Of a stretch of DNA of 64,000 nucleotides, positions 39,059 to 47,243 are shown piece after piece. The stretch's first letter is position 1. Every line of letters begins with the position of its first letter. The stretch comes from Arthrobacter sp. FW305-BF8 (GTDB taxonomy: Bacteria > Actinomycetota > Actinomycetes > Actinomycetales > Micrococcaceae). The notes beneath the pieces are model-generated. The model saw nothing but the letters and a program-made list of their open reading frames with translations, did not search any database and was not told where the DNA came from. Both the position numbers and the translations under genes were made by a program. Where the stretch lies: the NCBI RefSeq assembly GCF_021789315.1, contig NZ_CP084561.1, forward strand, positions 4,836,001-4,900,000, written 5' to 3'.

Positions 39059-40489
39059 TTACGACGCCGGGCCGGACCCCACGCCTGCGTTCGCGGTTTC
39101 GGCGGACGTCTCGGAGGCTGCGGGCACCCCGGCCCGGCCCGGACCGCCCTTGCGGTAGCGCCACACACCGATGCCGACCACCACGGCGGCCAAGGCCACG
39201 GAGAGCAGGAGCGACTCGCGGGTGGAATCAAGGATCACCATGCCGATGATGAGCGCCACGATGCTGCCGATCGCCAGCCAGGTGAGGTAGGGGAAGAACC
39301 ACATCTTCAGCGACAGGTCCTTGGCTGCGGCCCCCATCCGGCGGCGCAGCACCAGCTGAGACGCGGCAATGACCAGCCAGACAAACAGCGCGATGGCACC
39401 GGAGGTGTTCACCAGGAACAGGAAGACCGTGTCCGGGGCGATGTAGTTCAATCCCACGGTGATGAAGCCGACCACGGTGGAGGCCAGCACCGCTGCGGCG
39501 GGCACGCCGCGCTTGGAGATGCGGGTCCAGGACTTCGGGGCGTCGCCGCGCTGCGAGAGCGAGAACAGCATGCGGCTGGCCGTGTAGAGGCCCGAGTTCA
39601 GGCAGGACAGCACCGAGGTCAGCACCACGACGTCCATGATGGTGCCCGCGCCGGGGATGCCGAACAGCTCGATGACCGCGACGTACGGGCTCTTGGCCAC
39701 GTTGGCGGAGTTCCAGGGGAGCAGCGTGACAACAATCGCGATGGAGCCGATGTAGAAGACGAGGATGCGCCAGACCGTGGACTTCACGGCCTTCTTGACC
39801 GCTTCAACCGGGTTTTCGGATTCACCGGCTGCGATCGTGGCGATCTCAGCACCGAAGAACGCGAAGACCACCACGAGGATTCCGGCCAGGACGGCTCCCG
39901 GACCGTTGGGCAGGAAACCCCCGTTGCCCGTCAGGTTGCTCAGGCCGGGCGCCGGAACGCCCGGAACCAGGCCGAGGATCGCTGCCACGCCGAAAAGGAG
40001 GAACAGGATGATGGCGGTGACCTTGATGGAGGCAAACCAGAACTCGAACTCCCCGTAGGACTTCACCGAGCCCAGGTTGGTCAGCGTGAGCAGGACCATG
40101 AGCGCCAGGGCCCAGACCCACTGGTCGATGCCGGGCACCCAGCGGTGCATGATCGCGGCACCGGCCGTTGCTTCAATGCCCAGCACGATGATCCAGAACC
40201 ACGCGTAGAGCCAGCCGATGCTGAAGCCGGCCCAGCGGCCCAGTGCCTTGTCCGCGTACGTGGAGAAGGATCCGGTTTCGGGGTTCGCCGCGGCCATCTC
40301 GCCAAGCATCCGCATGACGAGGATGACCACGATGCCTGCGGCCATATAGGCCAGCAGGATGCCGGGACCGGCCTGCTGGATGGCCGCGCCGGAGCCGACG
40401 AACAGGCCGGCGCCGATGACACCGGCAATGGCGATCATCGACAGGTGCCGGGGCTTTAGGGACTTGGACAGTTGTTGGTCAGCGTGCAT
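39059..40489 (-). CDS. APC-family amino-acid permease (GabP-like)
   Basis: 476 residues with about twelve membrane segments. The opening LKPRHLSMIAIAGVIGAGLFVGSGAAIQ and the YMAAGIVVILVMRMLGEMA helix are typical of the amino-acid transporter family of gamma-aminobutyrate and aromatic amino-acid permeases. The start at 40489 is chosen because the 54-codon upstream frame is not family-like. Exact substrate is unknown. The 243-bp region to apeB holds no gene. Confidence 0.88.
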   Translation of the reverse strand: MHADQQLSKSLKPRHLSMIAIAGVIGAGLFVGSGAAIQQAGPGILLAYMAAGIVVILVMRMLGEMAAANPETGSFSTYADKALGRWAGFSIGWLYAWFWIIVLGIEATAGAAIMHRWVPGIDQWVWALALMVLLTLTNLGSVKSYGEFEFWFASIKVTAIILFLLFGVAAILGLVPGVPAPGLSNLTGNGGFLPNGPGAVLAGILVVVFAFFGAEIATIAAGESENPVEAVKKAVKSTVWRILVFYIGSIAIVVTLLPWNSANVAKSPYVAVIELFGIPGAGTIMDVVVLTSVLSCLNSGLYTASRMLFSLSQRGDAPKSWTRISKRGVPAAAVLASTVVGFITVGLNYIAPDTVFLFLVNTSGAIALFVWLVIAASQLVLRRRMGAAAKDLSLKMWFFPYLTWLAIGSIVALIIGMVILDSTRESLLLSVALAAVVVGIGVWRYRKGGPGRAGVPAASETSAETANAGVGSGPAS

Positions 40490-40732
40490 GGCTGCGCCAT
40501 CCTCGTTTTGATTGCAGGTTTTGGGGCGGTGGCCGGGCGGCAAAGGCTGAGGCTGTGCCGGGGACCACACTGTGCGTTTCACACTAAGGGAGCCGGAGGC
40601 CGATCCGGGCTGTGCAAAGTTACAGTTTACGGCACCCCAAAACAGGCACACTTCCAGCCATGCAGCTCAGAAGGCATCAAAGGTTGCCTGAACGGCACTT
40701 TTGTAACCGGGCTGAAATCTGCCACGTGTGCA

Positions 40733-42070
40733 CTAGGCGTGCGCCGCGGCCCCAAAGAACAGCTCAGTCACCCGGGCAAGGCGTTGCGGATCTTCCACGC
40801 CGCAAAGCTCCCGGGCCGAGTGCATTGAGAGCAGGGGGACGCCCACGTCCACGGTCCTGATGCCCAGCCGGGTGGCTGTCAGCGGGCCGATGGTGGAACC
40901 GCACGGCATCACGTTGTTGGACACAAACTCCTGGTAGGGAATCCCCGCCTCGCCGCACAGCCGCGCCCAGAGCGCAGCCCCGGCAGCGTCGGTGGCGTAC
41001 CGCTGGTTGGCGTTGATCTTCAGCAGTGGCCCGCCGTTGAGGACAGGGCGGTTGACGGGGTCATGCCGTTCGGCATAGTTGGGATGGACGGCGTGGCCAG
41101 CGTCGGCGGAAACACAGAACGACGCCGCGAACGCCTGCCGGCGCTGGCTCGCCGAAGCGCCCAGCCCGTCGGAGATCCGGACCAGAATGTCTTCGAGCAC
41201 CGGCCCGCACGCCCCCGACCGGGACGCCGAACCGATTTCTTCGTGGTCGAAGGCCGCGAGCACCGCAATCGGCGCGGTTGCCGCGGAAGCCTGCGCGCCG
41301 CCGTCGGAAGCGTCAGCGTGCGCGATCAGCGCCGTGATCCCGGCGTGCGTTGCGGAGAGGTTGTCCAGGCGTCCGGAGGCAAAGAACTCACTCCTGACCC
41401 CGAAAACCGCGGGCGGCTGCGTGTCCGCAATGACGACGTCGTACCCTCCGATCCGCGCAGGATCAACCTCTTCAGTGCCCCCACCGGACACCCGCTCGGC
41501 CAGCACCGCCAGCAGGTCCTCCCCGCCAGGATCGCCGAGCCCGAACACCGGGTTCATGTGCTGCTGCTTGTCGAGGGTGAGGCCTTCATTCACCGCCCGG
41601 TCCAGGTGGATGGCCAGCTGCGGAAAGCGCAGCAGCGGGCCGGTGGCCGTCAGGTGCTGCGTGCCGTCGAGCATCACGAGCCGCCCGGCCAGCTGCAGTT
41701 CTCGGTCCAGCCACGAGTTCAGCAGCGGTCCGCCGTAAACCTCGACGCCGGCCTGGAGCCAGCCGAGGCGGCCAGTGGTCGGCTTGGGCTTGAGCTTGAA
41801 CGACGGCGAATCCGTGTGGGCGCCCAGGATGTTGAAGCCGGTGGTGGGCCCGGCATCCCCGGGCGTGACCCAGGCGATGAGCGCACCGTCCCGGATGACG
41901 TAGAACTTTCCTGCCGTGGCGTCCCAGGGCTCCAGCTCGTCCAGGCCGGTGAAGCCCGCCTCCGCCAGGCGCCGGGCGCCTTCGTGGGCCGCATGGAAGC
42001 TCGACGGCGAGGCGGTGACGTAGTCGCCGAGGTCCCGGATGTGCTCTGCGGCGGAGGAATGGAGAGGCAT
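40733..42070 (-). CDS. M18-family aminopeptidase
   Basis: 445-residue dinuclear zinc aminopeptidase. Metal and catalytic motifs are GAHTDSPSFK, DHEEIGS, and SADAGHAVHPNY; NVMPCGSTIGP near the C-terminus is typical of M18. It trims acidic or neutral N-terminal residues in the cytoplasm. TAGACT lies 7 nt before the ATG and no SD is seen, so it is probably leaderless. Confidence 0.93.
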   Translation of the reverse strand: MPLHSSAAEHIRDLGDYVTASPSSFHAAHEGARRLAEAGFTGLDELEPWDATAGKFYVIRDGALIAWVTPGDAGPTTGFNILGAHTDSPSFKLKPKPTTGRLGWLQAGVEVYGGPLLNSWLDRELQLAGRLVMLDGTQHLTATGPLLRFPQLAIHLDRAVNEGLTLDKQQHMNPVFGLGDPGGEDLLAVLAERVSGGGTEEVDPARIGGYDVVIADTQPPAVFGVRSEFFASGRLDNLSATHAGITALIAHADASDGGAQASAATAPIAVLAAFDHEEIGSASRSGACGPVLEDILVRISDGLGASASQRRQAFAASFCVSADAGHAVHPNYAERHDPVNRPVLNGGPLLKINANQRYATDAAGAALWARLCGEAGIPYQEFVSNNVMPCGSTIGPLTATRLGIRTVDVGVPLLSMHSARELCGVEDPQRLARVTELFFGAAAHA

Positions 42071-42077
42071 GGCTCCG

Positions 42078-42083
42078 AGTCTA
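42078..42083 (-). promoter_or_regulatory. -10 box of the M18 aminopeptidase gene (leaderless)
   Basis: TAGACT, 7 nt before the ATG. Confidence 0.55.
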
Positions 42084-42091
42084 GCGCCGCC

Positions 42092-42982
42092 CTAGATGGT
42101 GACGTTGAGCCCTGCCGTGTACCCGCCGGAGACGGCACCGGACATGGTGGCCAGCTGGTAGATGCCGCCGTCCCCGCCGAACACGTTGTCCGACTGCAGT
42201 GTGGTGTTGGGGAAGTTCCGGGCGCTGGTTTCGTAGCCCGCGGAGGCGTAGACCTCCCGGCAGGCTGCGTCGGTCAGGGCGATCTGCGAAACGGCAAGCA
42301 CCTGCCCGGCGGCCTTGGCGTTGTTCATGGACTCGAACACCTCGAAGTGGATGTGCGGCCAGCGGCCGTTATAGGCGCCCGGGTAAATGGTCTTGAACGT
42401 GACCTGGCCGCTGGAGTCCGCTTCCTGCACGCCGCGCAGGAAGTTCTCGTTCTCCACGCCCGAATCGTAGAGCGAGTACCTTCCCTCCCTGTCGCAGTGC
42501 CAGGCATAGACGGCCGCACCTGCCAGCGGGACGCAGCCGTTGGCGTTGTCGAGCAGGGTCAGCGTGACGGTCAGCGGCACACCGTCCGCTTTCGTGCCGG
42601 ACGTGCCGAAGCTTGAGGTGATGTCCTGCCGGACCACACCGGAGGCTTCCAGGACGTTCGGTCCGTTGGATCCGTCGCCGGGGAAGGGGCCCGCCGTCTC
42701 CTGGGGGATCTCCACGCCGCACTCGGCGATCGCCCGCGTCACTGTGGGGGAAGCGGAAGCCGAGCCGGCAGCGGAAGCCGACGACGGCGGTCCAGACGAT
42801 GCGGACGATGACCCGCCGGGCGTGCACGCCGCCAGCGCGGCCGCCGTGCCGGCGCCCACGAACATGCCCAGTGAGCGGCGCGACATGAGCGTGGAAAGAT
42901 CGAATTCGAGCCCGCGGTCATGGTTGGGGTGCGGCTCGCGCCGGGGCTGCTGCCCTTCGGGAAGGCGGGGTGCGGTTGTCAT
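42092..42982 (-). CDS. exported intradiol ring-cleavage dioxygenase-like protein (Tat lipoprotein)
   Basis: 296 residues. The signal has the twin-arginine motif SRRSLGMF, a hydrophobic stretch and a lipobox-like LAAC, so it is probably a Tat-exported lipoprotein. After a Ser/Ala-rich linker the intradiol fold shows candidate iron ligands: a Tyr in DREGRYSLYD, Tyr in GAYNGRWP and two His in PHIHFEVF. The role outside the cytoplasm is unknown. It is 35 kb from the pca operon and not regulated with it as far as I can see. An upstream ATG four codons earlier has a poorer SD. Confidence 0.85.
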   Translation of the reverse strand: MTTAPRLPEGQQPRREPHPNHDRGLEFDLSTLMSRRSLGMFVGAGTAAALAACTPGGSSSASSGPPSSASAAGSASASPTVTRAIAECGVEIPQETAGPFPGDGSNGPNVLEASGVVRQDITSSFGTSGTKADGVPLTVTLTLLDNANGCVPLAGAAVYAWHCDREGRYSLYDSGVENENFLRGVQEADSSGQVTFKTIYPGAYNGRWPHIHFEVFESMNNAKAAGQVLAVSQIALTDAACREVYASAGYETSARNFPNTTLQSDNVFGGDGGIYQLATMSGAVSGGYTAGLNVTI

Positions 42983-43065
42983 GGCACCATCCAACTCCAG
43001 CGGGCTATGGCCTGCATAGAGCCTCCCTGTGCGGACGCTGTGCCTGTTTCGCCGAGGGGCCCGTT

Positions 43066-43794
43066 TCAGTAGTCGGGATTGCTCGGGGTCACCAGGCCCG
43101 TTTCGTACGCGTACACCACGGCCTGGACGCGGTCGCGGAGGTGCAGCTTGGTCAGGATCCGGCGCACGTGGGTCTTCACGGTGGCCTCGGACAGGAAATA
43201 GCGGTGTGCGATCTCCGCGTTGGACAGCCCCTCGGACATCGCCTCCAGCATCTCGGTTTCCCGGGGCGTCAGGTCCTCCAGCAACGGGTCGCGCGGAGCA
43301 GGAGCCGCTGCCTGCGGGGCCGCCGTGCCCGGACCATCCGATGCGGCGGCAGGTCCGGCCCCGCGGACATACGTTTCAAGTAGCCGCTGCGTGACCCGGG
43401 GCGCCACGACGGCGTCCCCGCTCGCCACCACCCGCACGGCCTGGACCAGCTCCGCGGGTGCCACGTCCTTGAGCAGAAAGGCCGAGGCGCCGGCCTGGAG
43501 ACCGGCGAACGCGTACTCGTCCAGGTCGAAGGTGGTCAGGATGATGATTCTGGCGCGCGAGCCTGAACCTGTGATGGCCCGGGTCGCCTCGATCCCGTCG
43601 AGCGTGGGCATCCGGACGTCCATGAGCACGACGTCGGGATCGAGGCGGCCCACCTGGCGGACGGCGTCGGCCCCGTCCGAGGCCTCACCCACCACCTCGA
43701 GGCCGTCCTCACCCTCCAGGATGAGCCGGAAACCCATCCGCAGCAACGGCTGGTCGTCCGCCAGCAGGACCCGGAGGCGTCCGGACTCGTTCAT
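43066..43794 (-). CDS. LuxR-type response regulator
   Basis: 242 residues from the ATG with GGGGA upstream. The receiver domain (1 to about 120) has the acidic pair in LLADDQ, phospho-Asp in DVVLMDVRMP and Lys in FLLKDVA. The LuxR helix-turn-helix (about 175-240) reads LTPRETEMLEAMSEGLSNAE. Upstream in the same frame are four more starts in a 15-bp tandem repeat (up to a TTG at 43851), giving possible N-terminal GNGYM extensions. It pairs with the kinase immediately upstream and probably controls the ABC exporter genes. Confidence 0.92.
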   Translation of the reverse strand: MNESGRLRVLLADDQPLLRMGFRLILEGEDGLEVVGEASDGADAVRQVGRLDPDVVLMDVRMPTLDGIEATRAITGSGSRARIIILTTFDLDEYAFAGLQAGASAFLLKDVAPAELVQAVRVVASGDAVVAPRVTQRLLETYVRGAGPAAASDGPGTAAPQAAAPAPRDPLLEDLTPRETEMLEAMSEGLSNAEIAHRYFLSEATVKTHVRRILTKLHLRDRVQAVVYAYETGLVTPSNPDY

Positions 43795-43800
43795 TTGTTC

Positions 43801-43860
43801 CCCCATGTAGCCGTTCCCCATGTAGCCGTTCCCCATGTTGCCGTTTTCCAAGTTGCCGTC
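43801..43860. repeat. 15-bp tandem repeat at the response-regulator start
   Basis: Four units of CCCCATGTAGCCGTT (two identical, two diverged). Read on the minus strand each intact unit gives GGGGAACGGCTACATG, an SD-like run 8 nt before an in-frame ATG. Confidence 0.85.
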
Positions 43861-43871
43861 CCGCCTGCCAG

Positions 43872-45251
43872 TCAGCGTGCTGCCGGCGTTGTGCCGGTGT
43901 GCATGTTGGTGCCGGTCTGCATGTTGTTGCCGTTCAGCACGCCGCCGTTGAGTGCCAGGACAGCCCGCACGCGCCAGCCACCGCCGGCGGCCGGGCCTGC
44001 CTCCACCGTACCGCCGTAGATTCCGGCCCGTTCCTTCATCCCCGTCAGGCCCTGTCCTGTCCCGACCGGTGCGGCCGCAGGACCGCCGCCCGGGCTGCCC
44101 CCGCCGGGGGTGGCGGCGTCAACGGTGCCCCGGCCGTCGTCGAGCACTTCAATGGTGACAGTGGAATCCTCGCGCACCACGAGCACGTCCACCCGGCTCA
44201 GCGCCCGGCCGTATCGCAGCACGTTGGTCAGCGATTCCTGCACGATCCGGTACACGGTCAGCTGCAAGGCCACGTCCTCCGGGAGTGCCGGGCCGGTGTG
44301 CGAGTAATGCACCGGAAGCCCCGCGGCCCGGAAGCCGTCCAGCAGCTTCCCGAAGCTGGCGCCGTCGGCGAGCGGCTCACGGGGCGCGTGGCTGCCGGTC
44401 GCCTCATCCCGCAGGACCCCAAGCACCCGGCGCATGTCCGCCAGGGCGGTGCGGCCCGTCCGGGACAGTTCCGCCAGGACCTCCGCAGCGCGTTCCGGAT
44501 CCCTTCGAACCACGACGGCGGCGCCGTCGGACAGGGCCACCATGACAGTCAGCGAGTGGGCCACGACGTCGTGCATCTCCCGGGCAATCCTGTTGCGCTC
44601 GTCGACAGAGCCCAGGCGGGCGGCCTGGGCGGCCCACGCTGCAGTTTCCTGCTCGTGCTCCCTCCGCTGCCGAACGGAGATGCCTATTCCGGTGGCGATG
44701 ATGTTGGAGAATACGATGCTGGTGCCCGCCGCAATGCTGGTCACGAGGCGGAACTCCTCGGGCGAGGAGGGCGTTCTGGGCAGTTCCCGCTCGAGTGGCC
44801 CCACCGCGGCCAGGAAGTACAGCATTGCCAGCGGCGCAGAGGCTACGGCCATCGTGACCAGGGCAAAGCGGCGCGTGTGCACCACGGCCACGGCGTAGAG
44901 CGAGAACCACAGCCCTGCCGACACGTTGGATCCCCACGGATGAAGCAGGGTCACACCAACTTCGGCCAACGCGATGAACACCACCACGGCCACTGGGCGC
45001 CGGCGCCGCAGGAACAGGGACAGCGCAACGCTGCCGAGCAGCCCGATCGCTGCCCACCTGCCCGCATTTGCGGCGTCCATCACGGTGGGCACCACCAGCA
45101 CCGCATCGCAGGCCACCACCACGGCATCCATGACGCGCGGACGCCGGTACAGGTAGCGCCGGACCCGGCCCCGCCGTCGGGCAGCAAGCTCGGCAAAGGA
45201 CGCGTCAGCCGGGGTGGCTGGCGCGTCCTTCACCGGAACGGCATTCATCAT
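43872..45251 (-). CDS. NarL/DesK-type sensor histidine kinase
   Basis: 459 residues. About five or six membrane segments (residues 35-210) are followed by a HisKA_3 dimerisation region with the phosphorylated His in REMHDVVAHSL, and an HATPase_c domain (EVLDDGRGTVD, GTGQGLTGMKERAG). There is no extracellular domain of note, so it probably senses in the membrane. Its last codons encode a short tandem repeat (NMQTGTNMHTGT). It is 77 bp upstream of the response regulator start. Confidence 0.92.
   Translation of the reverse strand: MMNAVPVKDAPATPADASFAELAARRRGRVRRYLYRRPRVMDAVVVACDAVLVVPTVMDAANAGRWAAIGLLGSVALSLFLRRRRPVAVVVFIALAEVGVTLLHPWGSNVSAGLWFSLYAVAVVHTRRFALVTMAVASAPLAMLYFLAAVGPLERELPRTPSSPEEFRLVTSIAAGTSIVFSNIIATGIGISVRQRREHEQETAAWAAQAARLGSVDERNRIAREMHDVVAHSLTVMVALSDGAAVVVRRDPERAAEVLAELSRTGRTALADMRRVLGVLRDEATGSHAPREPLADGASFGKLLDGFRAAGLPVHYSHTGPALPEDVALQLTVYRIVQESLTNVLRYGRALSRVDVLVVREDSTVTIEVLDDGRGTVDAATPGGGSPGGGPAAAPVGTGQGLTGMKERAGIYGGTVEAGPAAGGGWRVRAVLALNGGVLNGNNMQTGTNMHTGTTPAAR
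43891..43926. repeat. 18-bp tandem repeat in the 3' end of the kinase gene
   Basis: GTGCCGGTGTGCATGTTG then the same unit with one change, coding NMHTGT/NMQTGT on the minus strand. Confidence 0.75.
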
Positions 45252-45271
45252 GGGCAGAAACCTCGGTGCGG

Positions 45272-46150
45272 CTAGACGTCCCGTTTCTTCAGCAGGATCA
45301 TGGCCAGGACCACGGGCACTACCACCCAGCCGCCCAGTACAAGGGCCGCCTGCCAGACTTCGAGCGTGTCCGGAACGTGCTCCACGGCCGTCAGCGGGTT
45401 GATCGTGTTGCCGGGAAGGTACTTGCGGGCCTCCTCGAAGAAGTCACCCGGAATGAGCTGGAACGCGATCGGTGCCACGAAGAACAGGCCCACGAGGGAC
45501 ATGATGCCGCCTGCTGAATTCCGGAGCAGAGTGCCGAGTGCCATGCCGATTGCGGCCACCGCGGCCACGTAGGCGCTGGTGACGAGAAGCAGCTTGACGG
45601 ACTGCGAGCTGGCGAGGTCGAGCTTGAGGTCGAAGTTGCCCAGGATCGGCACCGCCACCAGGCCGGCAATGTAGGTGGACACCGCCGTCAGGACAAAGGC
45701 GCTGACGACCACCACCACGAGCTTGGCGACGAACGCCGGCAGCCTCTTGGGTACGGCAGCGAAGGTGGAGCGGGCCATGCCGGTGGTGAACTCCGAGCTC
45801 ATCAGCAGGACGCCCAAGGAGCCCAGGATCAGCTGCGCGAAGGATACGCCGGAGGTGGGCACCGTGACGGCGAGGTCGCCGCCCTGTGCCGCGATCGCGG
45901 CAGCCGCTTCGGGGTCGGAGGCGGCCTGGTCCGCGAACTGGCCGGTTCCCCAGGCGGACAGGGCGCCAAAGCCAACCATGACGACGGCCGTCGAAGCGAG
46001 CAGGATGATGGTGGACAGGAGCGTGCGGAACTTGATGAACTCCGAATTCAGGACGCGGAAGAAGCTTGGACCGGGCCCCGGGCCAGCTGCGTTGCGAGTG
46101 GCGGCGCGGCCGGGGCCGGCGGCGGGCTGGGTGGAAATCGAGGTGCTCAT
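45272..46150 (-). CDS. ABC-2-type exporter permease
   Basis: 292 residues with six membrane segments; FFRVLNSEFIKFRTLLSTIILLASTAVVMV starts the first, and the extracytoplasmic loop follows. It forms the exporter with the ATPase 4 bp upstream. Located between the ATPase and the two-component kinase, a layout seen for antibiotic- or envelope-stress exporters. Confidence 0.88.
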   Translation of the reverse strand: MSTSISTQPAAGPGRAATRNAAGPGPGPSFFRVLNSEFIKFRTLLSTIILLASTAVVMVGFGALSAWGTGQFADQAASDPEAAAAIAAQGGDLAVTVPTSGVSFAQLILGSLGVLLMSSEFTTGMARSTFAAVPKRLPAFVAKLVVVVVSAFVLTAVSTYIAGLVAVPILGNFDLKLDLASSQSVKLLLVTSAYVAAVAAIGMALGTLLRNSAGGIMSLVGLFFVAPIAFQLIPGDFFEEARKYLPGNTINPLTAVEHVPDTLEVWQAALVLGGWVVVPVVLAMILLKKRDV

Positions 46151-46154
46151 GGCG

Positions 46155-47099
46155 TCAGTTGCCTCCGGACTGGGCGGGAACCGGGGCCCCCGTGGTGATC
46201 AGCGAGTGGTATTCGACCTCGTCCTTGGTCAGCTCCATGTAGGCCTCTTCGAGGCTCGCCTGGAGCGGGGTGAGTTCGTAGATCAGAACCTGGTTGTCCA
46301 GCGCGCTCTGGGCAATCTGACGCGGGTCCAGGCCCGTGACCTCAAGGAGCTCGTGGTCCTGCAGCTCCACCGAGACCCCGGTTCCGGCGAGGACCTGCAT
46401 GAGCCTGTCGGGCTGGTCGGAGCGCACCCGTGTCCGGCTGTGGCCCTTGCCGGTGATGATGTCCTTGATGGGAGCGTCGGCGATAATCTTTCCGCGGCCG
46501 ATCACGATCAGATGGTCGGCGGTCAGGGCCATCTCGCTCATCAGGTGGCTGGACAGGAACACCGTGCGCCCCTCGGAGGCCAGGTACTTGACCAGGTTGC
46601 GCACCCAGACCACGCCTTCCGGGTCGAGGCCGTTGACGGGTTCGTCCAGGATGATGGTCTGCGGGTCGCCCAGGAGTGCGGCGGCGATGCCCAGCCGCTG
46701 GCCCATGCCAAGGGAGAAGCCCTTGACCTTTTTCCGGGCCACGTCCGCGAGGCCCGTCATATCAATGACCTCGTGCACCCGCTTCCGCGGGATGCTGTGC
46801 GTGGCGGCCATGGCCAGCAGGTGGTTATACGCTGAGCGGCTGGTGTGGACGGCCTTGGCGTCGAGCAGCGCTCCGATTTCGCGCAGCGGTGCCGCGTGCC
46901 GGGCGAACGGGACACCGTTGACAGTGACGGTTCCCGCCGTCGGGGTGTCCAGGCCCATGATCATGCGCATGGTGGTGGACTTTCCGGCCCCATTGGGTCC
47001 CAGGAAGCCGGTGACCTGGCCGGCTTGGACGGTGAAACTGACGCCGCCGACGGCGGTTTTGTCGCCGTAGACCTTTGTCAGGCCTTCTGCCTCAATCAT
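46155..47099 (-). CDS. ABC transporter ATP-binding protein
   Basis: 314 residues. Walker A GPNGAGKST, signature FSLGMGQRL, Walker B TIILDEPVNGLD and switch His in SSHLMSEMA. The C-terminal region (about 220-314) is an extension typical of DrrA/CcmA-like exporters. The start has AAAGGA 8 nt upstream; an ATG 18 nt earlier overlaps that SD. Confidence 0.92.
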   Translation of the reverse strand: MIEAEGLTKVYGDKTAVGGVSFTVQAGQVTGFLGPNGAGKSTTMRMIMGLDTPTAGTVTVNGVPFARHAAPLREIGALLDAKAVHTSRSAYNHLLAMAATHSIPRKRVHEVIDMTGLADVARKKVKGFSLGMGQRLGIAAALLGDPQTIILDEPVNGLDPEGVVWVRNLVKYLASEGRTVFLSSHLMSEMALTADHLIVIGRGKIIADAPIKDIITGKGHSRTRVRSDQPDRLMQVLAGTGVSVELQDHELLEVTGLDPRQIAQSALDNQVLIYELTPLQASLEEAYMELTKDEVEYHSLITTGAPVPAQSGGN

Positions 47100-47243
47100 G
47101 GAAGCTTTCCTTTGCATAGCTGCTGGCGTGCTGTCTGGTGTGCACGTTCCACGCTACCTAGGCCGCCTGCCGAATTCGCCGGTCTCAGGGATGATTCAGG
47201 GGCCAATCAGGGTTTCCGGGCGTCATCCGGTGGGATGAGGCCC

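Noticed and set aside
38783..40459. 558-codon plus-strand frame
   Set aside because: Antisense shadow of the amino-acid permease gene, with repetitive Asp/His/Gly composition.
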